From Bergeyella sp. (GTDB lineage: Bacteria; Bacteroidota; Bacteroidia; Flavobacteriales; Weeksellaceae): a DNA stretch of 64,000 nucleotides. Position numbers and translations under genes: made by a program. Below, piece after piece: positions 25,806 through 35,801 of the stretch. The stretch spans positions 804,911 through 868,910 of the forward strand of contig SZYB01000001.1 in assembly GCA_030263285.1 (NCBI GenBank), given 5' to 3'. The notes under the pieces were generated by a model. It saw only the letters and a list, made by a program, of their open reading frames with translations, had not been told where the DNA came from and did not search any database. The first letter of the stretch is position 1; each line of letters begins with the position of its first letter.

Positions 25806-26441
25806 CTAAAATACATAACCTATACCCACCATAAACAGACCTTGCCTATTGTCGTATTTCACTTTATAACCCCCAGAAGCAATTTTTTTATCAACAAAAT
25901 ATCTTTGATCCCCGGTAAAAGCACCCTCGTATTTGGCGCTGATAATTAGCTTGCTTATTCTTGTTTCTACACCCAACTGGTATCCCGTAGTAAACCGATC
26001 CGAATCTTGCTGTACAAAATTTCCATAATTTTTCTGTTTATTTAAATCGTAGCTAAAAACCGGACCCGCAAAAATACCTACAAGTTTTCCTAAAAAATTA
26101 TAGCCCACCAAAAGAGGAATGTCTATTCTTTTGTTTTTTGCAACTATCTTCGTACCGGTTTTCTCTTCATAGATCTCATTTTTAAAACTGGTATAGTAAA
26201 TCTCCGGCATAAGGAAAAGAGAAAGGGGAAGACTTATTTTTGAGGATACTCCTACATTAAATCCTACACTACTTTTACCTCCATCTTTATACGCTTGTTC
26301 TGCCGTAGAAGATATGCCCTTCCATGAGGCAGTATTGGCAGGAAACAAAAGATTGGCTTTTCCGGAAAAAGAAACCTGTGCTGAAGCCCCTAATGCAATA
26401 CACAGAAACGAAACATTTAAGAATTTTTTCATTATTTTCAA
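25806..26441 (-). CDS. Outer-membrane beta-barrel protein (PorT-like fold)
   Basis: Protein of 211 residues with signal peptide (MKKFLNVSFLCIALGASAQ) and an eight-strand-like pattern of alternating residues (SVGFNVGVSSKISLPLSLFL, EIYYTSFKN, TGYQLGVETRISKLIISAKY) ending in aromatic F (GLFMVGIGYVF), as outer-membrane barrels do. It starts 10 bases after the ATP-binding gene on the same strand, so it is likely the third gene of the lipid-transport operon. A role there is inference. Confidence 0.85.
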   Translation of the reverse strand: MKIMKKFLNVSFLCIALGASAQVSFSGKANLLFPANTASWKGISSTAEQAYKDGGKSSVGFNVGVSSKISLPLSLFLMPEIYYTSFKNEIYEEKTGTKIVAKNKRIDIPLLVGYNFLGKLVGIFAGPVFSYDLNKQKNYGNFVQQDSDRFTTGYQLGVETRISKLIISAKYEGAFTGDQRYFVDKKIASGGYKVKYDNRQGLFMVGIGYVF

Positions 26442-26451
26442 CTTATTTTTA

Positions 26452-27219
26452 TTATTTATTTATTTCTATCAAATGCATCCTTAACTGTTTGAAAATTTCG
26501 GACGAGTATATAAAGTCTATAAGATATTGATTATCTGTACCCATAAGCATGTCTTTATTTCCTTCCCACTCTTTCATTCCCTTTCTTATGTATACAATTT
26601 TCTGCCCGATGGTCATCACAGAATTCATGTCATGGGTATTGATGACTGTAGTGGTATTATATTCTTTCGTGATTTCCAGCAATAAATTATCAATCACATT
26701 CGAGGTATAAGGATCAAGCCCCGAATTAGGTTCGTCACAAAAAATATACTTAGGATTGTTTACAATAGCTCTGGCTATTGCTACTCTTTTTTGCATACCC
26801 CCAGATATCTCAGAAGGAAATTTTTTGGAAGCTTTTTCCAGATGCACTTTTCCCATTACCTCTACTACTCTTCTTTTCTTTTCCCTAAAGGTAAGATTGG
26901 TAAACATATCCAAAGGAAAAGCAATATTCTCCTGCACGGTAAGAGAATCAAATAGGGCACTCCCTTGAAATACAGTACCGATCTCCGAACGCAAACGTTG
27001 TTTCTCCTGTCTCGTCATCTGGGTAATATCTTCCCCTTCAAACAGAATAGACCCACTCGTGGGTTCATAGACATTGAGCAAAGATTTTAGGAAAACTGTT
27101 TTCCCAGAGCCACTTTGCCCTATGATAAGATTCACCTTTCCTTTCTCGAAAGTGGTGGATATCCCTTTAAGAATTTCTGTCTGACCAAGCTCTTTTTTCA
27201 GATGGATTACCTCTATCAT
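26452..27219 (-). CDS. MlaF-like ABC transporter ATP-binding protein
   Basis: Protein of 255 residues. Walker A GQSGSGKTVFLKSLL, signature EISGGMQKRVAIARAI, Walker B YIFCDEPNSGLDP and switch His in NTHDMNS. The GMQKR form of the signature is typical of the MlaF/MCE lipid-transport class. It energises phospholipid movement between inner and outer membrane with the MlaE-like permease. Its ATG overlaps the permease stop by one base (TGATG). Confidence 0.9.
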   Translation of the reverse strand: MIEVIHLKKELGQTEILKGISTTFEKGKVNLIIGQSGSGKTVFLKSLLNVYEPTSGSILFEGEDITQMTRQEKQRLRSEIGTVFQGSALFDSLTVQENIAFPLDMFTNLTFREKKRRVVEVMGKVHLEKASKKFPSEISGGMQKRVAIARAIVNNPKYIFCDEPNSGLDPYTSNVIDNLLLEITKEYNTTTVINTHDMNSVMTIGQKIVYIRKGMKEWEGNKDMLMGTDNQYLIDFIYSSEIFKQLRMHLIEINK

Positions 27220-27971
27220 CAGCTCAAAATCATTTGAGTAAGTAAAAGTTCAGAAATGATGATAAAGACCATAGTCCATACCACTGCCTGAGTACTCGCT
27301 CTGCCCACCTCCAAAGCTCCTCCCTTCACATAATAACCGTAATAAGAAGGGATAGTAGCGATAATAAAAGCAAAAACAAAGGTTTTTAAAAAAGCATAAT
27401 AAATAAAGAGATTGGGCATAAACATCTGAACCCCCGTAATATACTCTCCGGTAGTCCAGTTACCGGTAATAAGTCCAGAAAAATAACCTCCCAGAAGTCC
27501 CACCACCATACTTAGCGCTATAAGCAAAGGACTAAAAATCAAACAGCTCAATATCTTTGGAAAAATCAGAAAATTTGCCGAATTTACCCCCATAATTTCC
27601 AACGCGTCAATCTGCTCCGACACACGCATCGTCCCAATACTTGAAGCGATATAAGAACCCACTTTACCCGCCAAAACAAGACTTATAATGGTAGGGGAAA
27701 ATTCCAGTATGAGGACGATCTTCGTGGCTTGTCCCACATACACTTTGGGGATAGGAAGAGCAGCTGCTTCAAAGTTATTGTACATCTGTATGGCAATTAC
27801 TGCGCCCACAAACACTGAGGTAAACATCACCAAACCAAAAGAGTTAACTCCCAAATCATAAATCTCCCGCGTAAAAACCCTCAAAAAAATAGACCTTTTC
27901 TGAGGAACAGAAAGGCTTTTATTCATCAGAAAAATATACTCGCCTAAAGCTGTTAAAAACCTCTTTACCAT
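27219..27971 (-). CDS. MlaE-like ABC transporter permease
   Basis: Protein of 250 residues from ATG 27971. It has five to six helices and the MlaE family patterns REIYDLGVNSFGLVMFTSVF, VGQATKIVLILEFSPTIISLV, GTMRVSEQIDALEIMGVN and the end VGRASTQAVVWTMVFIII. A longer frame reaches 28112, but the -7 box at 27980-27987 lies between, so the start is MVKRFL. It is the first gene of the operon with MlaF-like ATPase and barrel protein. No MCE-domain protein (MlaD) is in the window, so that partner must be elsewhere. Confidence 0.9.
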   Translation of the reverse strand: MVKRFLTALGEYIFLMNKSLSVPQKRSIFLRVFTREIYDLGVNSFGLVMFTSVFVGAVIAIQMYNNFEAAALPIPKVYVGQATKIVLILEFSPTIISLVLAGKVGSYIASSIGTMRVSEQIDALEIMGVNSANFLIFPKILSCLIFSPLLIALSMVVGLLGGYFSGLITGNWTTGEYITGVQMFMPNLFIYYAFLKTFVFAFIIATIPSYYGYYVKGGALEVGRASTQAVVWTMVFIIISELLLTQMILS

Positions 27972-27979
27972 AACAGTTG

Positions 27980-27987
27980 CAAAGATA
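27980..27987 (-). promoter_or_regulatory. -7 box of the mlaE-like operon
   Basis: Minus-strand TATCTTTG matches TAnnTTTG, eight bases before the ATG at 27971. It rules out the longer upstream frame as coding. Confidence 0.5.
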
Positions 27988-28176
27988 CAGCTTTTATTAC
28001 AGTCAGAAAAAATACCCAGGAAATATTGTTCCGCAAAAACAGACGGGGTAAAAAAAGCAAACCGGAAGGAGTAAACAAAAATACGTAACTTTGGTCCCCC
28101 TATATCCCACAAGGAAGAATAACATTAACAATAACAGACTAAAATAATTTGACCCCTAAAAAAGTTTACCACATTC

Positions 28177-28758
28177 ATGTTCAGATTAAAGCTTGCCACA
28201 GACCCCCGATGGGCGAATATTGCCGAACAAAACTTGCCAGAAATTTTATCCGATCATGCATGGTGTGAACAAAAAGCAGCCACTAACGCCATCTCACTCA
28301 TTACCTTGTTGCCAGAATATCCCGCCATCATTACAGAACTTTTATCTATCGCACAGGAAGAACTTGAGCATTTTCGCCTCGTACATGAGATCATAAAAAA
28401 AAGAGGCTTTGCCCTAGGCAGACCCAGAAAAGATGAATATGTAAACGACCTGCAAAAATTTATAATACAAGGAAACAGAAAAAATCTTTTGATAGACAAA
28501 CTTCTTTTTGCCGCTATGATAGAGGCAAGAAGTTGTGAAAGATTCAAGGTCCTTACGGAAAATATAAAAGATGAGGAAATGGTCTCTTTTTACAAAGAAC
28601 TCATGATCTCTGAGGCCAATCACTATACCACATTTATAGGTTTTGCCAGAACACTGGCGAACAGTACGAAAAACGTAAATAAAAGATGGGAAAAGTGGCT
28701 AGAGTACGAAGCCAATATCATCACCTCCTATGGTAAAAAAGAAACCATTCACGGATAA
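28177..28758 (+). CDS. miaE: tRNA hydroxylase MiaE
   Basis: Protein of 193 residues. It is a ferritin-like diiron monooxygenase that hydroxylates the isopentenyl group of ms2i6A at tRNA position 37. Diiron ligands are visible as EQKAATNAI, QEELEHFRLVH (ExxH), MIEARSCERF and ISEANHYTTF. The size and N-terminus (MFRLKLATDPRW) fit the family. Its last 10 bases overlap the convergent SprE-like gene. Confidence 0.92.
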   Translation: MFRLKLATDPRWANIAEQNLPEILSDHAWCEQKAATNAISLITLLPEYPAIITELLSIAQEELEHFRLVHEIIKKRGFALGRPRKDEYVNDLQKFIIQGNRKNLLIDKLLFAAMIEARSCERFKVLTENIKDEEMVSFYKELMISEANHYTTFIGFARTLANSTKNVNKRWEKWLEYEANIITSYGKKETIHG

Positions 28759-31151
28759 AATAAAAAATTATTTTTCGTACTCTCTAAAGCCCCTTCATCT
28801 GTATCTTGTAAGGCTTCGTCTTCTAAATTCTCAATCGTATTATCGTTTTCGCTAAAATCTTTGTCCGCAGGCTGATTTCCAAAAGAGTCACTAGCATGAA
28901 TGTGCCTGAGAACATCTTCTGCTTTGTGTCCTTCTTGAGTATTAGGATAATTAAGGACGATCTGCTCCAATTGGGGAATCATTTCTTCCTTCCCCAAGGC
29001 TTTTCCTGTATTGAAAGCCTTTAGGAGTAAAAATTTTGGCACAAGTGGATCTTTGGTATTATTTTTAATTGTTGCCTCTATAAGTTCTACAGATTTTACG
29101 TACCGATCCTGAGTGTAAAGATCATAAGCCTTGTGGTACTGTTGCTCTACCTCCGAAGATCCGGCAGAAAATGTACTACTTTTGGGATCCATCACAAAAG
29201 TAGCATGAGGAGAGTCTGGAAATTGTGACAAAATCATATCTTTTGCTCGTTTACCAGCCGGAGGATTTTTTTCATAATTCATCACAAATATCTGGTGAAG
29301 CGCCTGCAGTTTTATGTCCTCCTCAGGCTGTGTGTCTACAAGATCGTACAGAGTTTTCGTGGCAAGAGGTGTTTTGAAAAAAACCATTTCATACATTTTA
29401 GCGAGTCCCACCGTTGCCGTATCTCTCTCTCTTTTCAATTCTTTTATAATTTGGGGATCTGTAGGGATTTTTTCGATATAAAAAGCAGGTTCCAACCTTC
29501 TGGGATCTTTTACGTTGGATAGACCCAGAACCGAACTTTTAGTCTCTACAATGGCAGATGGCGAAACATTAGCCCCAACATACCTCCAGTTATCTTTAAG
29601 CGATCTATCTTTCCATATTCTCCTGAAATCAGAAATACCCTTGCCTACCGTAGAGAGATTAGAAAAATAAAAACTATTTTTTTTATTACCATAATTCGCT
29701 TTTTTAAAGGAATCTAAGCCACTGGGAGAACCCCCGGCAAAAAGAGAATTGGCACTGAAATCTCCTGTGTCATACCCCTTGGATCTCTCTTTTCTTCTTT
29801 GTTCTAATGCTTCCTTTTCCTCTTTCTCTTTAATTCTTGATATAAATTTTTGAAAATACTGTACCTTCTGAATGTCAGACATTTTCGTGAGTGCCAGAAT
29901 ACTGTCATTTTTCTTGATGAGATAATAATTTTTGGTCAGTTTTTTTAGATTTTTAGAAAAATAAGTCAGTTCATCCCTCGTAGGCTTGTCGCTCATCACC
30001 GCGATAGCGGAATCATAATAGATTCCTGCAGCAATAAAATCATCTCTATCAAAATAATTTTTCCCAATTTCGTAATACGAAAGTCCACGAATCTGCGGAT
30101 CCGAAATCCCTCCCAAAAGGGATTTCCTAAAGTATTCCTGCGCCTCTTCACTTTTATCGGCAGCCTTAGCCATCCTACCTAGAGCATAATAAAACTCATT
30201 TTTTCGAGAACCATAAATCCCTTTTCTGCTCATCTTTTCTGTATGTTTTTTGAGCAATTCGTAATCGTCTTTCTTTGGGTCAAAACACTTCACCATCCAA
30301 AGATAACTTTTCACTTCAAAATCAAAATCGTCTGTGTACCTATAGGCTTTTGCAAAGCTTTCTCTCGCTTCCTCTCTTTTACCCAAATTATATAAAACCT
30401 GACCTCGCAAGAAAGCAATTCTGCTACGCAATTTTCTCTTCTTATTAAGGGCAAAGGCTGTTTTTAGCTCATCAGCAGCCTCTTTATACCTACCCGACAA
30501 TAATAACATCTCTGCATAAAACGCAGAATAAAGCTTTGCCTGAGAGTTGCTTAAAGGCTGTTTGCCTAATTCTCTGAAAATTTCTCCCGCTCGGAAATAA
30601 TCTTCCATTTTCGTATAAATTCTTGCCATGTAAATTTTGGCTAAAGGAATATTTTTGTCCTTTTTCATGAATTCAAACAAATAATTAAGAGCATCCAATG
30701 CCTCAACGTATTTACCCTGAAGAAGTCTTGCATAAGACAAAAGAAGATGGGCATCAAAAATTCTTTTATTTCTTTCCACTCCATTTTTCTGTACAGAGTA
30801 TCTGGAAATAGCTTTTAGGGCTTTTCGTTCGGAAATCTCCAAGGCAGAAACCTGTCTTTTATCTTTAGGGGAATTCCGGGGAGAACTAAAATGATTGGAG
30901 GAACTACCTTCCGTATCTAACGAGAGAGTTTCACCGGGAAAAAGCGGAATATATGGGGCATAAAAATTATCCCTAAATTGTTTTTCTCTTAAATCCAACT
31001 CCAAATGGAGTGCTTCCTGGCCATTAAAAAGTGTATTATAGTAAGAGTAGAATGGCTTTAGCCCCAACCTTGTATTATTTCTCTGCTTTTTTTTAGCCAC
31101 ACAAGACACAAAAAGCAAGGAGATCAAAACCAAGTATATTGTTTTTTTCAT
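28749..31151 (-). CDS. SprE/PorW-like TPR lipoprotein of the type IX secretion system
   Basis: Protein of 800 residues. The lipoprotein signal ends at Cys17 (LLFVSC). The family-like opening FYSYYNTLFNGQEALHLELD is followed by many tetratricopeptide-like helices (AHLLLSYARLLQGKYVEALDAL, YSAFYAEMLLLSGRYKEAAD, FLRGQVLYNLGKREEARESF) to about residue 400, a disordered region, and a C-terminal TPR pair. SprE (gliding) / PorW is a periplasmic-side lipoprotein needed for type IX secretion. Assignment rests on pattern recall. It follows maf by 15 bases on the same strand. Confidence 0.78.
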   Translation of the reverse strand: MKKTIYLVLISLLFVSCVAKKKQRNNTRLGLKPFYSYYNTLFNGQEALHLELDLREKQFRDNFYAPYIPLFPGETLSLDTEGSSSNHFSSPRNSPKDKRQVSALEISERKALKAISRYSVQKNGVERNKRIFDAHLLLSYARLLQGKYVEALDALNYLFEFMKKDKNIPLAKIYMARIYTKMEDYFRAGEIFRELGKQPLSNSQAKLYSAFYAEMLLLSGRYKEAADELKTAFALNKKRKLRSRIAFLRGQVLYNLGKREEARESFAKAYRYTDDFDFEVKSYLWMVKCFDPKKDDYELLKKHTEKMSRKGIYGSRKNEFYYALGRMAKAADKSEEAQEYFRKSLLGGISDPQIRGLSYYEIGKNYFDRDDFIAAGIYYDSAIAVMSDKPTRDELTYFSKNLKKLTKNYYLIKKNDSILALTKMSDIQKVQYFQKFISRIKEKEEKEALEQRRKERSKGYDTGDFSANSLFAGGSPSGLDSFKKANYGNKKNSFYFSNLSTVGKGISDFRRIWKDRSLKDNWRYVGANVSPSAIVETKSSVLGLSNVKDPRRLEPAFYIEKIPTDPQIIKELKRERDTATVGLAKMYEMVFFKTPLATKTLYDLVDTQPEEDIKLQALHQIFVMNYEKNPPAGKRAKDMILSQFPDSPHATFVMDPKSSTFSAGSSEVEQQYHKAYDLYTQDRYVKSVELIEATIKNNTKDPLVPKFLLLKAFNTGKALGKEEMIPQLEQIVLNYPNTQEGHKAEDVLRHIHASDSFGNQPADKDFSENDNTIENLEDEALQDTDEGALESTKNNFLFYP

Positions 31152-31166
31152 TACTTAAATATCAAG

Positions 31167-31727
31167 TCACACCAATTCCTTTAGTGTCTTATAGACCCAA
31201 TGCGTAGGTAAGCCCATAACGGTATAAAAATTCCCATTAATAGCCGATATTTTTGTAACTCCGATCCAATCATGTATTCCGTAGGCTCCCGATTTATCAA
31301 AAGGAGCATAATTCTTTATATAATAGTCTATTTCAGACTCATCAATCGAAAAAAAACTCACCTGCGCTTTATCGGTAAAGGTAAACCTTTCTGTATAGGT
31401 TTTTACAGACACAGCTGTGTATACGTCGTGAGTATTTCCAGAAAGTTTTCTCAACATAGTCCGTGCACCCTCACATGTTTTTGGCTTTCCAAAAACATGA
31501 TTCTGATAAACCACTACTGTATCGGCCGTCAGCAGAATTTCGTCCTCTCCTATATTTTGGTAAAATGTTGACTTTTGCTCTGCCACATAGCCCGCCACCT
31601 CAGATGCCTCCAGATCCGGAGGATAGGTTTCCTCCGCCTCCACAGACATTAACTCAAAAGCGAACCCCATCTTCTCCATTAACTCTTTCCTTCTGGGAGA
31701 CTGGGAAGCCAAAAGTATCTTTTTCAT
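31167..31727 (-). CDS. Maf-family nucleotide pyrophosphatase
   Basis: Protein of 186 residues that hydrolyses non-canonical or modified nucleoside triphosphates. The signature LLASQSPRRKELMEKMG is at the N-terminus, then ILLTADTVVVYQNHVFGKP with the catalytic Asp and RKLSGNTHDVYTAV. The C-terminal YGIHDWIGVTKISAINGNFY is also typical. Its start overlaps the upstream phosphatase stop by one base. Confidence 0.93.
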   Translation of the reverse strand: MKKILLASQSPRRKELMEKMGFAFELMSVEAEETYPPDLEASEVAGYVAEQKSTFYQNIGEDEILLTADTVVVYQNHVFGKPKTCEGARTMLRKLSGNTHDVYTAVSVKTYTERFTFTDKAQVSFFSIDESEIDYYIKNYAPFDKSGAYGIHDWIGVTKISAINGNFYTVMGLPTHWVYKTLKELV

Positions 31728-32248
31728 CAGACCGATCTTACCCTATCGTTTCCGTCCCACGTCCCCTGCACCATCATCACACGTTCTATCACATCTCTCA
31801 CGGCACCGGCCCCTCCTTTTTTTGAAGATATATACTCTGAAACTTTTTTTATCTCATCTACTGCATTTTCAGGACAGGTAGCGATATGACAAGCCTCTAG
31901 AACAGGTCTGTCCGGAAGGTCATCTCCCATGGCCAAAATTTCCTCATCTTTCAAAAAATACTTTGCTTTAAAATGCTCATAATCCTTCTTTTTATCATAA
32001 GATTTTGCATAATAATCCTCTATCCCGAGATACCGGATCCTGCGCCTGACCATGGGGTCATCTCCCCCCGTAATAATACCCACTCTATACCCATTCCTCA
32101 GGGCTTTTACCACCGCATAACCATCCAAGACATTCATCGCTCTGCACATATCCCCACTCGGCATAAGGTAAAGACTCCCGTCCGTAAAAACACCATCTAT
32201 ATCAAAAATAAAAGTGGTAATGTCTTTCAACTTCTCCAAATAATTCAT
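31727..32248 (-). CDS. KdsC-like HAD phosphatase (KDO 8-phosphate phosphatase family)
   Basis: Protein of 173 residues, the short tetrameric HAD type without cap. Motif I FIFDIDGVFTDGSLYL (two Asp), motif II GIITGGDDPMV, conserved Lys region YYAKSYDKKKDYE, and motif III LAMGDDLPDRPVLE. It probably releases KDO from KDO 8-phosphate for lipopolysaccharide core synthesis. KdsA/KdsB genes are not in the window, so substrate is a family inference. One-base overlap with maf. Confidence 0.88.
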   Translation of the reverse strand: MNYLEKLKDITTFIFDIDGVFTDGSLYLMPSGDMCRAMNVLDGYAVVKALRNGYRVGIITGGDDPMVRRRIRYLGIEDYYAKSYDKKKDYEHFKAKYFLKDEEILAMGDDLPDRPVLEACHIATCPENAVDEIKKVSEYISSKKGGAGAVRDVIERVMMVQGTWDGNDRVRSV

Positions 32249-32271
32249 CAGCCAAGGATAATTAGTATTTC

Positions 32272-33246
32272 CTAAGATTTATTTTCCCAAACCAGTGCAC
32301 TAGCCCCCAAAATGGCCGCGTTCGCCTCATCCAGTTCACTAAACACAAGTTTTACTCTTCCCCTAAATATGGGAAGCAGATTTCTCTCCATATGAAAACG
32401 AGTAGGCTTGAGAAGAAAATCACCCGCTTGTATTACTCCTCCAAAAAGCAAAATGGCTTCCGGGGAAGAAAACATAACAAAATTAGCCAGCGCTTCTCCC
32501 AGTTTTTGTCCGGTATATCGAAAAACTTCTATTGCTATAGGATCTCCCTTCAGTGCACACTGATGTACCGTTTTGGCATTAATTTGTTCTTCCGGGTACT
32601 CATTGAGCATAGATTCGGGAAACTCTGCTCTGAATTTTTTGGCAGTCACAGAAATTCCTGTGGCAGAAGCATAAGCTTCCAGACTTCCCTCACTTCCGGT
32701 GCTGTAATGTTTTCTTCCGCCAGGCTTTACTATGGTATGTCCCAGCTCTCCTGCAAAACCGTCATAACCGTAAACCAACTGACCATTGCAGACAATTCCG
32801 CTGCCTATCCCAGTACCCAACGTAATCATGATAAAATCTCTCATCCCCCGCGCAGCGCCAAACATCATCTCCCCCAACGCAGCAGCATTGGCATCATTGG
32901 TCAGTTTACACGATATCCCAAACCTCTGAGTGATCATCTCAGAAAAGGGAACAACCCCCTTCCATTTGAGGTTAGGGGGATTCTCAATTGTCCCTCTATA
33001 ATAATTTCCGTTGGGGGCCCCTACCCCTATCCCATCTATATATTTTTCCTGGGAATATTTTTCTAAAAGAGGCTGTACTCTTTCATAAAAAGCTTCTATA
33101 AAATCCTGTACCTCAACATAATTATCTGTCTTTATGCTTCCTTTCTCCAAAATTTGTCCCCGGTGATTCACAAGACCAAATTTAGTATTCGTTCCCCCTA
33201 TATCTACACCTAGGGCAATGTGTTTTGAAAGATCTACCAGTGACAT
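32272..33246 (-). CDS. ROK-family sugar kinase (glucokinase-like)
   Basis: Protein of 324 residues. Phosphate loop GVDIGGTNTKFGLV, substrate loop NDANAAALGEMMFGAARG with catalytic Asp, ATP-binding TLGTGIGSGIV, and the EGSLEAYAS position, all typical of ROK kinases. The usual zinc-binding CGxxGC cluster is replaced (RKHYSTGSEGSLE), as in several Bacteroidota members. It probably phosphorylates glucose or a related hexose. It is in the middle of a leftward series metK, ROK, kdsC-like, maf, sprE-like. Confidence 0.9.
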   Translation of the reverse strand: MSLVDLSKHIALGVDIGGTNTKFGLVNHRGQILEKGSIKTDNYVEVQDFIEAFYERVQPLLEKYSQEKYIDGIGVGAPNGNYYRGTIENPPNLKWKGVVPFSEMITQRFGISCKLTNDANAAALGEMMFGAARGMRDFIMITLGTGIGSGIVCNGQLVYGYDGFAGELGHTIVKPGGRKHYSTGSEGSLEAYASATGISVTAKKFRAEFPESMLNEYPEEQINAKTVHQCALKGDPIAIEVFRYTGQKLGEALANFVMFSSPEAILLFGGVIQAGDFLLKPTRFHMERNLLPIFRGRVKLVFSELDEANAAILGASALVWENKS

Positions 33247-33308
33247 GCTTTTGTTTTTTTAAAAGTCAAAATGTTGATAAATAATAAAGAAAACTGGAAA
33301 ACTTTACA

Positions 33309-34589
33309 TCATGACAAGCCAAACGCTTTTTTGATCTCCTCTACCTTATCCAGCTTTTCCCAAGTAAAAAATTCCAAATTTCTGAGCGTAATATATTCGC
33401 CGTTGGCATCCTTAAAAGTTTTGTCTGCAACATAGGGAGATCTTCCCATATGTCCATAGGCAGCCGTCTCTTTATAGATGGGGTTTCGTAATTTCAAGTT
33501 TTTTTCTATGGCATAAGGTCTGAGATCGAAAATATTTTTGATTTTTTCCGCTATCTCACCATCGGACATATCAACTTTTCGGGTTCCGTAGGTATTTACA
33601 TAAATCCCACAGGGTTCGGCTACACCTATAGCATAAGAAACCTGAACCAAAACCTCATCTGCAACCCCTGCAGCGACCAAATTTTTTGCAATATGCCTTG
33701 TAGCATAAGCTGCGCTTCTGTCCATCTTGGATGGATCCTTTCCGGAAAAAGCCCCTCCCCCGTGCGCCCCTTTGCCTCCATAAGTATCCACTATAATCTT
33801 TCTGCCCGTGAGTCCCGAATCTCCATGAGGTCCGCCAATCACAAATTTCCCTGTGGGATTGATATGATATTTTATTTGGTCGTTAAATAACTTCTGATTC
33901 TTTTCTGTTTGTTTGGATTTTACCCTGGGGATCAAAATTTCTTTGATATCCTTTCTTATCCTTAACAACATCTCCTCATCCGTAGAAAAATTATCATGTT
34001 GAGTAGAAACCACTATAGAGTCTATCCTTACAGGTCTATGGTCATCAGAATACTCTATGGTTACCTGGGCTTTGGCATCCGGTCTTAGATAAGGTAAAAC
34101 TCCCTCCCTTCTTAGTACAGAAAGCTCCTTTAGGATGGAGTGTGCCAAATCTAAAGCCAAGGGCATATAATTATCTGTTTCAGAGGTCGCATAGCCAAAC
34201 ATAATCCCCTGATCACCAGCTCCTTGTGTATTGGCTTTGGACTCAAAAGAATCATCGTCCGTATCCCGATCTACCCCTTGGTTTATGTCCGGAGACTGTT
34301 CATGAATAGAAGAAATCACACCACAGGAATCCCCACTAAACATGTATTCTCCTCTGGTATAGCCTATTTCGTTAATTACATCTCTGGCAATAGTTTGTAC
34401 ATCTAGATAAGCTTTTGATTTTACCTCACCCGCCAGCACGACCTGACCGGTAGTTACCAAGGTCTCGCAAGCTACCTTTGACTCCGGATCAAGCGCTAAA
34501 AAATGATCAATAAGCGCATCAGAAATCTGATCTGCAATTTTGTCAGGATGCCCCTCAGAAACCGACTCAGATGTAAACAGGTATGACAT
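33309..34589 (-). CDS. metK: S-adenosylmethionine synthetase
   Basis: Protein of 426 residues. It makes S-adenosylmethionine from methionine and ATP. Family motifs: [32 protein letters not shown], and [20 protein letters not shown]. The C-terminus (GLS) is complete. It has its own promoter with both consensus parts; the leader is about 60 bases, and no SAM riboswitch-like fold was apparent. Confidence 0.97.
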   Translation of the reverse strand: MSYLFTSESVSEGHPDKIADQISDALIDHFLALDPESKVACETLVTTGQVVLAGEVKSKAYLDVQTIARDVINEIGYTRGEYMFSGDSCGVISSIHEQSPDINQGVDRDTDDDSFESKANTQGAGDQGIMFGYATSETDNYMPLALDLAHSILKELSVLRREGVLPYLRPDAKAQVTIEYSDDHRPVRIDSIVVSTQHDNFSTDEEMLLRIRKDIKEILIPRVKSKQTEKNQKLFNDQIKYHINPTGKFVIGGPHGDSGLTGRKIIVDTYGGKGAHGGGAFSGKDPSKMDRSAAYATRHIAKNLVAAGVADEVLVQVSYAIGVAEPCGIYVNTYGTRKVDMSDGEIAEKIKNIFDLRPYAIEKNLKLRNPIYKETAAYGHMGRSPYVADKTFKDANGEYITLRNLEFFTWEKLDKVEEIKKAFGLS

Positions 34590-34656
34590 AAATGATTATT
34601 TAAAGTATTAAAGCTTAGTCTATTATGAAACACAGACTACTTAGTTATCAACCAGA

Positions 34657-34688
34657 CAAATGTAGGCACTTCTGCTTAAAATCACAAA
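34657..34688 (-). promoter_or_regulatory. metK promoter (-33 and -7)
   Basis: On the minus strand TTTG (34685-34688), 20 bases, then TACATTTG (34657-34664). Both elements and the spacing fit the Bacteroidota consensus well. The start codon lies about 67 bases downstream. Confidence 0.75.
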
Positions 34689-34704
34689 AATGCTCTCCCG
34701 AATT

Positions 34705-35658
34705 CTATTCCGGAGAAATAGAAACAAAATCTTCCGGAGAAATAAAATAATTGAGCTCGGTTTGGAGCGTTTTTTTTATGAAGTTAGAAAACTCATTTAT
34801 GATCTTTTGTTTGTAAGTAGGCTTATAGTAGATAATGCTAATCTCTCTGTAAGGATAGGGCTTAACGAAACGAAGCACTTTATTTTTCTGTCCATCAGAA
34901 AGCTGCTTTAAAGCCAGTTCCGGAAGAAGAGTATACCCCCCCAAACGATCTACCATAGGAAGAAGAGAATTAATATTGGAAGCCAAAAACTCCAAATTCT
35001 TAGGCTTACGCACATTTTCTTTTAAATGACAAATATTCTCAAATTGATTTCTAAGGCAGTTTCCCTCTTCCAAGAGCCAAACCCGATCTGGATCAATATC
35101 TTCCGGCGCGATAAATTCGTCTGCCTGTATCTTCTTACTCGTTTCGGCGGAATACAACAAGAGTTCCTCTCTGAAAAGAATTTCTCCATAAAATTCTTCA
35201 GCAGCAACGTAAGGGGTAGAAATAATCGCTGCATCTATCCTGCCAGTTTTTAGCGATTGAATGGCAAAATCGGTAGTCAATTCATTTACTTGAAGATCCA
35301 CCTGAGTATACCTTTCCAAAAAACCTAAAATCTGGTAGGGCAAAAGATAGGAAGAAACTGTAGGAATAATCCCTAAGTTAAGTTTTCCGCCAAGAACCCC
35401 TTTAAGAGATTGAGCTTTATTCTTCAATTCGTTTACATCAGAGATAATTTTCTTGGCATGCAAAACAATCTCCGCTCCCATATCCGTCGTACGAATAGGA
35501 TGTGTTCCCCTGTCAAAAACTTTTATATCAATCTCCTCCTCCAGCTTTTGTATCATGGAGCTGAGAGTAGGCTGGGTAACATAGCAAGCCTCCGCGGCCT
35601 TGCCAAAATGTCTATACCTATCCACGGCCACAATATATTCCAATTGTTGGATATTCAT
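34705..35658 (-). CDS. oxyR: OxyR, hydrogen-peroxide-sensing LysR regulator
   Basis: Protein of 317 residues. An N-terminal winged helix (MNIQQLEYIVAVDRYRHFGK, CYVTQPTLSSMIQKLEEE) precedes the periplasmic-binding-like sensor domain. The redox pair Cys201 (EEGNCLRNQ) and Cys210 (ENICHL) has the same nine-residue spacing as Cys199/Cys208 in E. coli OxyR. It is divergent from a catalase gene 143 bases away, so regulation of that gene by peroxide is very likely. Confidence 0.93.
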   Translation of the reverse strand: MNIQQLEYIVAVDRYRHFGKAAEACYVTQPTLSSMIQKLEEEIDIKVFDRGTHPIRTTDMGAEIVLHAKKIISDVNELKNKAQSLKGVLGGKLNLGIIPTVSSYLLPYQILGFLERYTQVDLQVNELTTDFAIQSLKTGRIDAAIISTPYVAAEEFYGEILFREELLLYSAETSKKIQADEFIAPEDIDPDRVWLLEEGNCLRNQFENICHLKENVRKPKNLEFLASNINSLLPMVDRLGGYTLLPELALKQLSDGQKNKVLRFVKPYPYREISIIYYKPTYKQKIINEFSNFIKKTLQTELNYFISPEDFVSISPE

Positions 35659-35683
35659 CCCATCTATTTTTTTATCTACTGCA

Positions 35684-35691
35684 CAAAGATA
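35684..35691 (-). promoter_or_regulatory. -7 box of oxyR
   Basis: Minus-strand TATCTTTG matches TAnnTTTG, 25 bases before the ATG at 35658. Confidence 0.5.
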
Positions 35692-35753
35692 CCGATTTAT
35701 TTATATGTATGCTTTTATACATATACCACTCACCCGCAACTATATATTTAGGT

Positions 35754-35761
35754 TAAATTTG
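35754..35761 (+). promoter_or_regulatory. -7 box of the catalase gene
   Basis: TAAATTTG matches TAnnTTTG, 40 bases before the ATG at 35802. The -33 position carries no TTTG, which is compatible with an activator-dependent promoter. OxyR would bind in the AT-rich 60 bases between the two divergent starts. Confidence 0.5.
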
Positions 35762-35801
35762 GCTTACCATAAATAAATATTTTTTTACTACATTTAACGC
35801 T